The translations under genes were made by a program, and so were the position numbers. Of a DNA stretch of 64,000 bases, positions 42,157-50,984 are shown piece by piece. The notes below the pieces were generated by a model. It was not told the DNA's origin, did not search any database, and was given only the letters and a program-made list of their open reading frames with translations. Source of the stretch: Nocardia alba NBRC 108234 (lineage in GTDB: Bacteria > Actinomycetota > Actinomycetes > Mycobacteriales > Mycobacteriaceae); the NCBI RefSeq assembly GCF_001612665.1, contig NZ_BDAX01000002.1, forward strand, positions 992,001-1,056,000, written 5' to 3'. Positions within the stretch are counted from its first letter, which is position 1, and each line of letters begins with the position of its first letter.

Positions 42157-43811
42157 GAGTCCGCCCGCAGCAACATCACACCGCTGGGAGTCAGTCCACC
42201 GCTGCTGACGACCGCGACCCGGGCCGCTGGAATCTGTCGCTGCCCGGCCCCGCCACGCAACTGTGTGATCGCCTCGTGGATCAAACCCATGCCGTGGGTG
42301 CGCCCGTGCGAGAGCTGCCCACCGTGGGTGTTCAGCGGCAGCACTCCGTCGCGCGCGATGTTCTTGCCGCCCTGGAGGAAGTCCTTGGCCTCGCCGATAC
42401 CGCAGAAACCGAGCGCCTCGATCCAGGACAGGCAGTTGAAGGTGAAGCCGTCGTAGAGCTCGGCGACATCCACATCGTCCGGACCGAGAGTGGTGCGCGA
42501 CCACAGATGCGCCGCCTGGCCGAGCACCTGCGGTTCGTGGGTGAGCGTGCTCTGATCCCATTCGAGCCGTTCGATGATCTGGGTGCCGACCGCTTCGACG
42601 AAGACCGGCGGTTGAGCCAGATCGGCCACGGTTTCCCTGGCCGAGACGATCACGGCCACCGCACCGTCACACGGCACGTCGCAGTCGTAGAGACCGAACG
42701 GTGTGGTGATGGTGCGGGCGGACAGATACTCGTCCATGGTCAGTGGGTCCCGGTAGATCGCGGAGGGGTCGAGGGCCGCGTTGGCTCGCTGATTGAGCGC
42801 GATCCAGCCCAGCGTCTCCCGATCGGTGCCGTAGCGGTGGAAATGCCGCTGCGCGGTCTGGGCGAGCAGGTGCGCCGCCGAGACCGCGCCGAACGGGGTG
42901 AGCCACGGGTCGGTGATCCCGCCGGACGGCGCGATCGCACCGGCGCGCACATGTTCGGCATAGGTGGATTCCCACACCGTGCGAAAGCACAGCACATGAC
43001 GCGCCAGACCACTGGCCACCGCGAGCATCGCCGCGATCACTGAGCCACCGGGGCCGAAGGTCTCCGCGCTGCCGTTGTACCAGGTCGGGCGGATGCCCAG
43101 CGCCGATTCCACCGCCGTGACGCCGCCTTCGGAGAAGGGCCCGAAGTTCCCCGACCCCGGATAGGTCGACAGACCGTCGATGTCGTCGAGGTCGAGTCCG
43201 GCATCGGCGACCGCCGCCCGGCACGCCGCCAGGGTCAGCGACAGCGGGTCGGCCATGAGCCGCCGCCCGATCTCGGACCGGCCGATCCCGGTGAAGGCGA
43301 CTTTGTCCTCGAACTTCTCGCGCGAGGCCATCGGCCGGACGTGCTCGCGCACGGCGGCCGGGTCGATCGGGTCCTCCGGCATCGCCGCGAGCGGCGATGC
43401 CGGATCCGCCGGGCGGAACAGCGGAAGCCAGGCCGTACCCGCCTGCTGGAACACCACCTCCATCCGTTGGCCGAGCACAAGATCGGCGGGATCGCAGTCG
43501 ATCACATTGGTGGTCAACCGGACTCGCGAGTCCTCCTCGAGCGCGACTTGCGCGACGACATAGGGCGCGGGCAGCCCGGGCACCGCGAATCGCTCGTTGA
43601 CCGTGAAACCGATCAGCGTGGCGAATCCCGAGACCACACTGATCTCGAGCTGATCGCCACGGCAGTACCGGCACGCCGGTTGCGGCGGATGGATCAGCGC
43701 CGCGCAGGAGCGGCACTGGGTGATCCGCAAGCGACCGTCAGCGCCGGAGGCCCAGTAGAAAGCGGTCTCCGGCGTGATCGGCGGCGGCGGCCGTTGCGTG
43801 GTCTCGGCCAC
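42153..43811 (-). CDS. Fused DUF35 / thiolase-like aldolase
   Basis: A 552-residue fusion. Residues 1-140 are a DUF35 domain with zinc-ribbon Cys 33, 36, 47 and 50 and an OB barrel. Residues about 170-552 are thiolase-fold. The thiolase nucleophile Cys is absent: the matching segment reads NGSAETFGPGGS at 246-257. A Tyr-containing AELYDGFTF near 455 is kept. Ltp2, the steroid side-chain retro-aldolase, also lacks the Cys and needs a separate DUF35 partner, so a retro-aldol C-C cleavage is likely here. GTG start with AGGAG upstream. Confidence 0.86.
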   Translation of the reverse strand: MAETTQRPPPPITPETAFYWASGADGRLRITQCRSCAALIHPPQPACRYCRGDQLEISVVSGFATLIGFTVNERFAVPGLPAPYVVAQVALEEDSRVRLTTNVIDCDPADLVLGQRMEVVFQQAGTAWLPLFRPADPASPLAAMPEDPIDPAAVREHVRPMASREKFEDKVAFTGIGRSEIGRRLMADPLSLTLAACRAAVADAGLDLDDIDGLSTYPGSGNFGPFSEGGVTAVESALGIRPTWYNGSAETFGPGGSVIAAMLAVASGLARHVLCFRTVWESTYAEHVRAGAIAPSGGITDPWLTPFGAVSAAHLLAQTAQRHFHRYGTDRETLGWIALNQRANAALDPSAIYRDPLTMDEYLSARTITTPFGLYDCDVPCDGAVAVIVSARETVADLAQPPVFVEAVGTQIIERLEWDQSTLTHEPQVLGQAAHLWSRTTLGPDDVDVAELYDGFTFNCLSWIEALGFCGIGEAKDFLQGGKNIARDGVLPLNTHGGQLSHGRTHGMGLIHEAITQLRGGAGQRQIPAARVAVVSSGGLTPSGVMLLRADS

Positions 43812-43832
43812 GGATGCTCCTTCCGAGCGCGA

Positions 43833-45035
43833 TCAGCTCGCCTGTGCCTTGGGTTTGGCCGGCAGCGAGTAGTTGGCCCGTCCGAGCCCGAGGATGTGCT
43901 GGGCGATCATGTTGCGGAACACCTCGAGCGTGCCGCCGTAGATGCCGCACAGCGGCGCCCAGCGGTAGATGTATTCCATCCCGCCGTTGTCGGCGGCGCC
44001 CTCGGTGTCGATCGGCAGCGCGGCGGCGGGGCCGAGGATGTCCATCAGCTCGGGTGAGATGTCGCGCATGGCCTGCGCGATGGCGACGCGGCCGAACATG
44101 TGCGGCGCCGCGAGTGCGGCTTCCATCCGCGCGATACTGCGGCCGAGGCGATAGCCGACCGACCGGTCGTCGAGCAGACGACGCCCGTCGGGGCCGGGAC
44201 GGGCCGCGATGGCGGCGACCTTTTCGACCGAGGTGGCCATCATCGTGCCCTGGTGGATGAGGATGGAGACATCCTGCAGGCCGTCGTCATCGGCGCCGAC
44301 CACACCGTGTTCCTCGTTGAGTGGGCCCATCAGCACGGCCCACCCGCCGTTCACCTCGCCGAGGCGGTACTTGTCGTCCACCCGGACATCGCTGTAGTAG
44401 ACGATGTTGGTCCGGTCACCGTCGACGGTGCGGATGCCCTGGATCTCGATGCCGGGGCTGTTCAGCGGCACCAGGAACATGGTGAGGCTCTTGTGTTTCG
44501 ACGCCTCGGGATCGGTATTGGTGATCAGGAAGACGTACTGGCAGTTGTGCGCGCCGGTGGTGAACATCTTCGAGCCGTTGATCACCCACTGGTCGCCGTC
44601 ACGCACCGCCCGCGTCTTGCACATCGCGACGTCGGACCCGCCGTCGGGCTCGGTGTATCCCAGGCACAACCGGATCTCACCGCGCTCGAGGCCGGGCAGT
44701 ACCTCTTCCTGCAATTCGACCGAACCATGTTTGCGCACGGACTTGGAGACGATCGCCGTCGTACCCCAGGTGACCCAGGGAATGTGGACCCGCCGCTTCT
44801 CCAGGTCCCACATCCGGCGCCGCAGGCGATTGAGCCCGCCATCCGCTTCCTCGGCGAGCTCCGCCTTCAGCCACCCGGCCGCGCCGAGCGCCTCGTGCAC
44901 GCCTGCGTCGAAGTTGTCACCGGTCTCGCGATCGCGGCGACGCACCTCGTCGGTGACGTGGGTGGTGAGAAAGGCTCGAGCGCCGTCCAGGAATTCCTGG
45001 TCATCGGCAGAGAGTTCAACTCGTGAGAAATCCAT
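43833..45035 (-). CDS. Acyl-CoA dehydrogenase, larger subunit
   Basis: A 400-residue acyl-CoA dehydrogenase fold protein. It has the FAD/substrate region CLGYTEPDGGSDVAMCKTRA, split by the usual loop, and NGSKMFTTGAHNCQY. The C-terminal IYGGTLEVFRNMIAQ contains the FAD-contact motif. With the 351-residue gene encoded 13 bases upstream it forms the pair typical of heterotetrameric steroid-type dehydrogenases (FadE28/29 style), in which each subunit supplies part of the site. It introduces an alpha-beta double bond into an acyl-CoA. GGAG precedes the start. Confidence 0.87.
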   Translation of the reverse strand: MDFSRVELSADDQEFLDGARAFLTTHVTDEVRRRDRETGDNFDAGVHEALGAAGWLKAELAEEADGGLNRLRRRMWDLEKRRVHIPWVTWGTTAIVSKSVRKHGSVELQEEVLPGLERGEIRLCLGYTEPDGGSDVAMCKTRAVRDGDQWVINGSKMFTTGAHNCQYVFLITNTDPEASKHKSLTMFLVPLNSPGIEIQGIRTVDGDRTNIVYYSDVRVDDKYRLGEVNGGWAVLMGPLNEEHGVVGADDDGLQDVSILIHQGTMMATSVEKVAAIAARPGPDGRRLLDDRSVGYRLGRSIARMEAALAAPHMFGRVAIAQAMRDISPELMDILGPAAALPIDTEGAADNGGMEYIYRWAPLCGIYGGTLEVFRNMIAQHILGLGRANYSLPAKPKAQAS

Positions 45036-45048
45036 GTTCTACTCCGTC

Positions 45049-46104
45049 CTAGGCCGACGCTGCGGCGAAGAGTTCAGCGACCTGCACTGCGCTGGCGCCC
45101 AGATCACCGGCGGCCAACGGCCAGCCTCGGGCCCGCACGAGGTAGGCCGACGCGGCCGCTTCCGTCGCGACCCCGAGTCCGCCCTGCACCTGGACGCAGA
45201 TCGTCGCCGCCCGCGGTGCCTCCTCGGCGATGTAGACGAACGCCGCGGCGGACAGGCCCGGCTGCGTGTCGGGCTCGTGTTCGAGGAACCACGCGGCGCG
45301 CCGGGTCAGATTGCGCGCGGCGTTGACCGTGATCGCGACATTGGCCAGTGGATGGGAAATGCCCTGCAGGGTCGAGATCGGGACACCCATCGTGTAGCGG
45401 GTGGTAGCGAATTCCGCGGCGATCCGCAGGGTCTCGTCGATCAGCCCGACCAGCGCCGCGGCGGTCAGCACGCGCCATTCGTCGAGCGCTCGGTTGTACT
45501 CGGTGAGCGCCTGCGCACCACTGGCCAGCACGGTCCGACGGTCGGCGGCGGCCGGGTCCACCCAGGCCATCGGCAGCCGGCCGATGTTGTCGACCTTCGC
45601 GGGGCGGGTATCGAAGCTCACCCGCACGATGTCGTCGCCGTCACGGACGATGATGTCGTCGGCGACCGAGCCCGCGGCGATCAGCCGCACACCGGTCGCG
45701 GGGTCGACGCGGGTATCGAGGCCGAGCAGCCGAGTGCCCTCGACCACCTCGGTGCTGTCACTCTCGCCCGCGGTCAGCGCGCCGAGCCTGCCGAGCAACC
45801 GTGCCGCGCAGATGTGATCGATCCACGGCAGTGGAGCGATCACCCGTCCCAATTCCTCGGCTACCAGGGACAATTCGACCAGCGTCGCGCCGTCGCCGCC
45901 GACCGCCTCCGGCAACGCCATCGAGGTCGCGCCGGTCGCGCACAGCTGCTCCCACAGATCCTTGTCGAAGCCGGTCCCCTCCGCCGCGCGGACGGTGTCG
46001 AGGGAACACCGCGAACGAAAGAACTTCGCGTAGACGGCCTGGATTTCGGTTTGATCCGCCGACAGGCTGTAGTCCTGTCGACGCAATTCGTATCGGTCCA
46101 ACAT
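45049..46104 (-). CDS. Acyl-CoA dehydrogenase, smaller subunit
   Basis: A 351-residue acyl-CoA dehydrogenase fold protein, shorter than the 380-400 residues of self-sufficient enzymes. It has the N-terminal helical domain (LPEAVGGDGATLVELSLVAEELGR) and a C-terminal GGLGVATEAAASAYLVRAR region where the quinone/FAD contact motif normally lies. Several FAD-contact residues appear missing, as in the partner subunit of heteromeric steroid-type dehydrogenases. It is coupled to the larger subunit gene, 13 bases downstream. AGGAG precedes the ATG. Confidence 0.84.
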   Translation of the reverse strand: MLDRYELRRQDYSLSADQTEIQAVYAKFFRSRCSLDTVRAAEGTGFDKDLWEQLCATGATSMALPEAVGGDGATLVELSLVAEELGRVIAPLPWIDHICAARLLGRLGALTAGESDSTEVVEGTRLLGLDTRVDPATGVRLIAAGSVADDIIVRDGDDIVRVSFDTRPAKVDNIGRLPMAWVDPAAADRRTVLASGAQALTEYNRALDEWRVLTAAALVGLIDETLRIAAEFATTRYTMGVPISTLQGISHPLANVAITVNAARNLTRRAAWFLEHEPDTQPGLSAAAFVYIAEEAPRAATICVQVQGGLGVATEAAASAYLVRARGWPLAAGDLGASAVQVAELFAAASA

Positions 46105-46128
46105 CGTATTTCTCCTGATTGTGGCGCG

Positions 46129-46962
46129 TCAGTCGACGACGGATCGGTCGCCGAAGAAGAACTCCTGCGCGTTGTTGTAGAGGTAGTTGTCGAGCACGTC
46201 CGCGGGGAGATCCAATGCCTCGGCCTCGGGCACCAGCCTGCGCATAGCGAGCACCGGCCAGTCCGAACCGAAGATGACCTTGTTCTTCCCGCGGGTACGC
46301 ATGAAGTGGATCAGGCTGTCCGGCAACCGTTTCGGTGACCAGGCCGAGGTCATCAGGCGCAGGTTCTCGTACTTGATGAGCAGCCGGATCGCGGTGTCCC
46401 ACCACGGATCCGCGCCATGGATCATGCATAGCTTCAGTTCGGGGAACTGGTAGCACACCCGGTCCAGATAGATCGGATTCTGGACCTCACCCGGGATCGG
46501 CGGACCGGGAATGCCGGTGTTCATGCACAGCGGAAGCCCGAGCTCGGCGCATTTGTAGTACAGCGGGTAGTAGACCGCGTCGGTCGGCGCGTACCGGCCG
46601 TCGCCCCAGAAGCTCGCCCCGGTGGTGGTGTAGGTGACGGGCAGGTCGCGCACCAGCGCGGTGAGTTCACGCAGCGAGGCGACCGGGCGCAGGAGATCGA
46701 CGCCGTTGACCGCCAAGGAGAACCGATCCGGCTGTGCCTCGACGAAGGCGAGCGCGGTCTTGGACGGTCTCACCATCGAGTACATCAGGACGGCTTTCTC
46801 GACGCCCTGTTCGTCCATCTCTTCGAGCAAGGCACCGAGTTCGACCTGGGCGTACATCGACGCCCCGCCCTTGAAGTAGTCGTCGCGGACCTTGAGCATC
46901 CATGTGGGTTGCTCGAGCTCACCGAAGTGGACATTGACCAGGCAGTCGTTGACCTTACGCAT
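46129..46962 (-). CDS. Amidohydrolase family 2 protein, short form
   Basis: A 277-residue TIM-barrel amidohydrolase-2 protein, the shortest of three in the window. The N terminus begins NDCLVNVHFGELEQP, so the usual D-x-H-x-H metal motif is reduced to a single N-V-H. CMIHGADPWWD near 185 supplies a central His and FGSDWPVLAM near 240 the late Asp. It may be a decarboxylase or hydrolase with altered metal binding. The start (GGAG upstream) overlaps the ligase stop by 8 bases. Confidence 0.8.
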   Translation of the reverse strand: MRKVNDCLVNVHFGELEQPTWMLKVRDDYFKGGASMYAQVELGALLEEMDEQGVEKAVLMYSMVRPSKTALAFVEAQPDRFSLAVNGVDLLRPVASLRELTALVRDLPVTYTTTGASFWGDGRYAPTDAVYYPLYYKCAELGLPLCMNTGIPGPPIPGEVQNPIYLDRVCYQFPELKLCMIHGADPWWDTAIRLLIKYENLRLMTSAWSPKRLPDSLIHFMRTRGKNKVIFGSDWPVLAMRRLVPEAEALDLPADVLDNYLYNNAQEFFFGDRSVVD

Positions 46963-48604
46963 CGTCGTTCTCCGATCCTTCGGCTTCCGTGGCGGCGCGC
47001 TGCATGGCCCAGCGGTAGTCCGGTTTGCCATTACCGAGCCGACGGATCTCGTCGACATAGATCACGGCTTTGGGCACCTTGAAGCCGGCCAGCCGAGATC
47101 GGCACAGCTTCCGCAATGCCGTCGGGCCGACCTGATTCGCGGCGTAGACACGGTCGCCGGGGTCGACGCAGACCAGTGCGACCACCTCGTTGCCCCATTT
47201 CGCACTCGGTCTGCCGACCACGAGCGCGTCACTGATCCGGGGGTTCGAGCGCAGCACCTCCTCGACCTCTTCGACGAACACCTTCTCGCCGCCGGTGTTC
47301 ACCACGAGGGCGTCACGCCCGAGCAACCGCAACGAGCCGTCGGCGTCGACGGTCGCGCGGTCACCGGGGATCGCCATCCGGATGTCGCCGATGACGGGAA
47401 AGGTGCGCTCGGTAGCGTCGCGGTCGTCGAGGTATCCCAGTGGGACACGCCCGGACCGCGCCGCCCAGCCGACCTCACCCTCGCCCGGCGTCAGGAACCG
47501 GGTGCGGTCGTCGCTGACAGCCGTTCCGCCCGGCATCGGCGCGAAGCTGTCGACTTCGTTGCCCTTGGTGCTGCGACCGAAGCCCATGCCGCCGGTTTCC
47601 GACGACCCGTAACCCTCGACGACGAACGCGTGCGGAAGTAGCTCGAGCAGGTCGCGCCGGTGCACCGGATTGGTCGCCGCGCCGCCGGTGCCGATCGCCA
47701 TCAGCGCGGACAGATCGTAGGTCTGCTCGCGCATCGCGCGGACCAACGGTCCGGCGTAGGCGTCGCCGACGATCGTCATGAGCGCGGCCTTTTCCTGTTC
47801 GGCCACGCGCAGCGCACGGTGCGCGTCGAACTTGCGCTGGTCGTCGTAGAGCACGATCGTCTGCCCGGCGAGCAGGCCGGCGAACGAGGTCCAGATCCCG
47901 GCCGCGTGCGACAGCGGCGAGACCGCGAACCAGACGTGACCGGTCATCAGCGCGAGCTGGCGCAGCGGCTCGCCCGACTCGTGGTCGGCGCCGTTCATCG
48001 AGGAGACGTACATATCGCTCTGGCGCCAGAGCACACCCTTCGGCCTGCCCGTCGTGCCGCCGGTGCACAGCATCACCAGGTCGTCGGGCGAGGTCTCGAT
48101 CACCGGTTCGTCGGCGCCGAGCGCCACCGCGTCCTCGTAGCCGATCGCACCCGCGAGCTCGGGGACGTCACTGCCATCGTCCACCGAGACCAGCAGTTCG
48201 ACGCCCTCGGGCACCGACTGCTCGACGACCTCACCGAAGGATCGGTGGTAGACGATGCCGCGCGGCTTGATGTAGGCGAGCAGATCCCGGATCTCGTGGG
48301 CGGTGTAGTGGTGGTTGATGTTGACCGGTACGACCCGCGCCTTCATGCCGGCGATCATCACGTCCAGGTACTGATCGTTGCGCATGAGCAGCGCGATCCG
48401 ATCCTGCCCGCATTCCCATCGGTCCAGCTCCGCGCGCGGGGTGTGCACACCGAATCCCCGCTCGGCCAGGAAGTTCGCGAACTTCCTGGTGCGTAGCGCG
48501 GTGTCGCCGAAGGTGCGGCGGCGCTCGCCGCACACCGTCAGCGTCCGATCCGGAACTGCCGCCGCGACCTCGTCGAACACCGCGCTGATCGTCCATTCGG
48601 TCAA
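46955..48604 (-). CDS. Acyl-CoA ligase (FadD type), operon leader
   Basis: A 549-residue AMP-forming acyl-CoA ligase. LCTGGTTGRPKGVLWRQ near residue 175 is the phosphate loop, and GYGSSETGG near 330 the adenine motif. GDRATVDADGSLRLLGRDALVVNTGGEKV is the hinge, here read in parts. The adenylation Lys sits in LGNGKPDYR near 530. It is similar in layout to steroid-acid ligases of the FadD17/FadD19 group, by general appearance only. The start is TTG at 48604 with GGAG 7 bases upstream. It heads the ten-gene operon under operator k. Confidence 0.85.
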   Translation of the reverse strand: MTEWTISAVFDEVAAAVPDRTLTVCGERRRTFGDTALRTRKFANFLAERGFGVHTPRAELDRWECGQDRIALLMRNDQYLDVMIAGMKARVVPVNINHHYTAHEIRDLLAYIKPRGIVYHRSFGEVVEQSVPEGVELLVSVDDGSDVPELAGAIGYEDAVALGADEPVIETSPDDLVMLCTGGTTGRPKGVLWRQSDMYVSSMNGADHESGEPLRQLALMTGHVWFAVSPLSHAAGIWTSFAGLLAGQTIVLYDDQRKFDAHRALRVAEQEKAALMTIVGDAYAGPLVRAMREQTYDLSALMAIGTGGAATNPVHRRDLLELLPHAFVVEGYGSSETGGMGFGRSTKGNEVDSFAPMPGGTAVSDDRTRFLTPGEGEVGWAARSGRVPLGYLDDRDATERTFPVIGDIRMAIPGDRATVDADGSLRLLGRDALVVNTGGEKVFVEEVEEVLRSNPRISDALVVGRPSAKWGNEVVALVCVDPGDRVYAANQVGPTALRKLCRSRLAGFKVPKAVIYVDEIRRLGNGKPDYRWAMQRAATEAEGSENDDA

Positions 48605-48742
48605 CAGAGCGCTCCGCTGCCTGCGCGGGGATGCGATTGTTCTGTGTGCATGGTTCGGTCCTCGATTGTCCTGGCGCAACGACGCGGCGGGTGTCGGGCG
48701 CCGCCTGACGGAAAAGCTTGCCGCAAGCTGAATAGATATGAC

Positions 48743-48761
48743 TACTGTATACGTAACAGTA
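48743..48761. promoter_or_regulatory. Cluster operator k (TACTGTA-N5-AACAGTA)
   Basis: A 19-bp dyad about 140 bases upstream of the ten-gene operon. It is one of two operators in the 327-base divergent gap 48605-48931, which otherwise holds no gene. Confidence 0.78.
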
Positions 48762-48869
48762 GAGCGCTGCGCAAGATTTCGCCCCGGGATCGCTCCCGGA
48801 GCGCCGAATACCGCGCCAACAGCGAGCACGGCCGATCCGCCACCTCCCGCGAACTCAAACGGTAGTCTT

Positions 48870-48888
48870 TACTGTATATAAGACAGTA
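48870..48888. promoter_or_regulatory. Cluster operator l (TACTGTA-N5-GACAGTA)
   Basis: A 19-bp dyad 43 bases upstream of the crotonase gene at 48932. The centres of operators k and l are 127 bp apart, about twelve helical turns. Confidence 0.78.
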
Positions 48889-48931
48889 TGACGCGACCAT
48901 ACCGCTCGACCAGGAAGAATCGGGGACAACA

Positions 48932-49750
48932 GTGACCACCGACAACACGCCCGACAACAACGCCGGGACAGTGGGCGTCGAGCACGACGGACCGATTCTG
49001 CGCCTCACCATCGATCGCGCGAACCGGCGCAACGCACTCTCGCCCAGCATGATCGACACTCTTGTCGCGACGCTCACCGCCGCCGCGACCGACGCCGAGC
49101 TGCGGGTCGTGCACATCACCGGCGCCGGAGCGGACTTCTGCTCCGGTGTCGACTGGGTCGCGACCAACAGCGCGGGCGAGCGTCCGCCGACCGGAGATCT
49201 GGTGCGACGCATCCCGCACACCGCCCACCGTGTCATCGAACTGCTCCAGGCTGTCCATCTGCCGGTGGTGTGCACCGTCCGCGGCTGGGCCGCGGGGCTC
49301 GGGTGCAATCTCGCGATCGCCGCCGATTTCACCCTCGCCGACACCGACGCTGTCTTCTGGGAGCCGTTCCTGCCGCGCGGATTCAGCCCCGACTCCGGTT
49401 CCACCTGGCTGCTCCCCCGCCTGATCGGGCTGGCCAGGGCCAAGCGAATGCTGCTGCTCGGCGAGAAGGTCGGGGCGAGCGAGGCCGCCGACTGGGGCCT
49501 GATCCACGCGGTCGCGGCGCCCGATGACCTCGATCGGGCCACCGAGGAGCTGCTCGCCCGGTTGGCCGCCGCACCGACCATCGCCTTGGGCCTGGCCAAA
49601 CAGTCCATCCATCGCAATCTGGTCACCGGGTTGACCGAGGCCATGGACAACGAGCTCTACGCCCTCGAACTCGCCTGCCGTACCGCCGATTTCAAAGAGG
49701 GCCTGACCGCCTTCCGACAGCGCCGTGATCCCGAGTTCCGCGGCCGTTGA
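48932..49750 (+). CDS. Crotonase-fold protein
   Basis: A 272-residue crotonase family protein. DRANRRNALS, TGAGADFCSGVD and VRGWAAGLGCNLAIAAD mark the fold. The first hydratase Glu is Asn (GCNLA) and the second position is Phe (WEPFLPRG), so water addition by the rat-type mechanism is unlikely. An Asp in FSPDSGS follows. It could be an isomerase, hydrolase or lyase. The GTG start lies downstream of operator l. The alcohol dehydrogenase gene follows 48 bases after the stop. Confidence 0.82.
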   Translation: MTTDNTPDNNAGTVGVEHDGPILRLTIDRANRRNALSPSMIDTLVATLTAAATDAELRVVHITGAGADFCSGVDWVATNSAGERPPTGDLVRRIPHTAHRVIELLQAVHLPVVCTVRGWAAGLGCNLAIAADFTLADTDAVFWEPFLPRGFSPDSGSTWLLPRLIGLARAKRMLLLGEKVGASEAADWGLIHAVAAPDDLDRATEELLARLAAAPTIALGLAKQSIHRNLVTGLTEAMDNELYALELACRTADFKEGLTAFRQRRDPEFRGR

Positions 49751-49798
49751 CGCCGCAGCCGACTCTTCCCACCGTCCGACACTATTGAAGAGGTACCG

Positions 49799-50926
49799 AT
49801 GAAGACCAGAGGCGCGTTGATCTGGGACCGCAATCAGCCATGGTCGATCGAAGACATCGAGATCGGCGAGCCGCGCGCGGGTGAGGTCACGGTCAGGATG
49901 GAGACGGCCGGGCTGTGCGATGCCGACCGCCATCTCGTCACCGGCGACATCGCCATGGCCGGCTTCCCGGTCCTCGGCGGTCACGAGGGCGCTGGGGTGG
50001 TGGTCGAAGTCGGGGCGGGCGTGCACGATCTCACCGTGGGCGACCATGTGGTGATGTCGTTCGTTCCGTCCTGCGGCACCTGCGGGCCGTGCCGTGCGGG
50101 ACTGTGCAATCTGTGCGATCTGGGCGCAGGCCTGCTCGGTGGCGCGGCCGTCTCCGACGGAACCTTCCGGGCTACCGCACGGGGGCGCGGAGTGCACCCG
50201 ATGGCACTGGTCGGCGCGTTCGCGCCGTACGCCGTGGTCCATCGGGCCTCGGTGGTCAAGATCGACCCGTCGATCCCGTTCGAGATCGCCTGCCTCGTCG
50301 GTTGCGACATCACCACCGGCTACGGCTCGGCTGTCCACACCGCACGGATCCAGCCGGGTGAGGATGTCGCGATCATCGGGCTCGGCGGCGTCGGCGCGTC
50401 CACACTGCAGGGCGCGGTGCTGTCCGGGGCGTCGCGGATCTTCGTCGTCGACCCGGTCGAGTGGAAGCGCACGCAGGCCGAGAAACTCGGTGCCACCGAT
50501 GTCTATCCCGATCTCGCGACCGCCGCCGCCGGCATCACCGCCGCGACGGGCGGACGGATGTGCCACAAGGTGATCGCGTCGATGGGGCGACGAGACGGCG
50601 ACGACCTCGAGGCGTGGATGGACCTCACGGCGCGAGCGGGCACCTGTGTGCTCACCGCCATGGGCTCCACAGTGGCCGCCCAGGTGCCGCTCACGCTGTC
50701 GATGCGGACGTTGTTGCAGAAGAACCTGCAGGGCAGCCTGTTCGGCGGCGGGAATCCGCACGAGGACATCCTCGAGGTGCTGGCCCTCTACAAACTCGGC
50801 GACCTCGATCTGGACGGCACGCTCACCAGGGAGTACCGGCTCGACCAGATCAACGAGGGCTACGAGGAGATCCACCGCACCCCCGGTCTGCGCGGCATCA
50901 TTCGCTTCACCGACGCCGATCGGTAG
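49799..50926 (+). CDS. Zinc alcohol dehydrogenase of the NDMA/mycofactocin-dependent type
   Basis: A 375-residue zinc-dependent medium-chain dehydrogenase. Catalytic zinc ligands are in AGLCDAD near 38 and GGHEGAG near 60. The structural zinc is bound by Cys in PSCGTCGPCRAGLCNLCD around 90-107. The Rossmann motif is IIGLGGVGAS near 195. The N terminus (TRGALIWDRNQPWSIEDIE) is that of the NDMA-dependent group, which holds NAD tightly and passes electrons to mycofactocin. It would oxidise an alcohol made by a P450. A terminator follows. It is downstream of operator l. Confidence 0.84.
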   Translation: MKTRGALIWDRNQPWSIEDIEIGEPRAGEVTVRMETAGLCDADRHLVTGDIAMAGFPVLGGHEGAGVVVEVGAGVHDLTVGDHVVMSFVPSCGTCGPCRAGLCNLCDLGAGLLGGAAVSDGTFRATARGRGVHPMALVGAFAPYAVVHRASVVKIDPSIPFEIACLVGCDITTGYGSAVHTARIQPGEDVAIIGLGGVGASTLQGAVLSGASRIFVVDPVEWKRTQAEKLGATDVYPDLATAAAGITAATGGRMCHKVIASMGRRDGDDLEAWMDLTARAGTCVLTAMGSTVAAQVPLTLSMRTLLQKNLQGSLFGGGNPHEDILEVLALYKLGDLDLDGTLTREYRLDQINEGYEEIHRTPGLRGIIRFTDADR

Positions 50927-50940
50927 CACGCACGAAGCAA

Positions 50941-50970
50941 GGGGGGCCGAACGATGTCGTTCGCCCCCCC
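50941..50970. terminator. Bidirectional terminator hairpin
   Basis: GGGGGG-c-CGAACGA pairs with TCGTTCG-CCCCCC around a 2-base loop, with one bulged C. It lies between the convergent alcohol dehydrogenase and carboxyltransferase genes. Confidence 0.7.
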
Positions 50971-50984
50971 AAGCTGTCGGCGGT

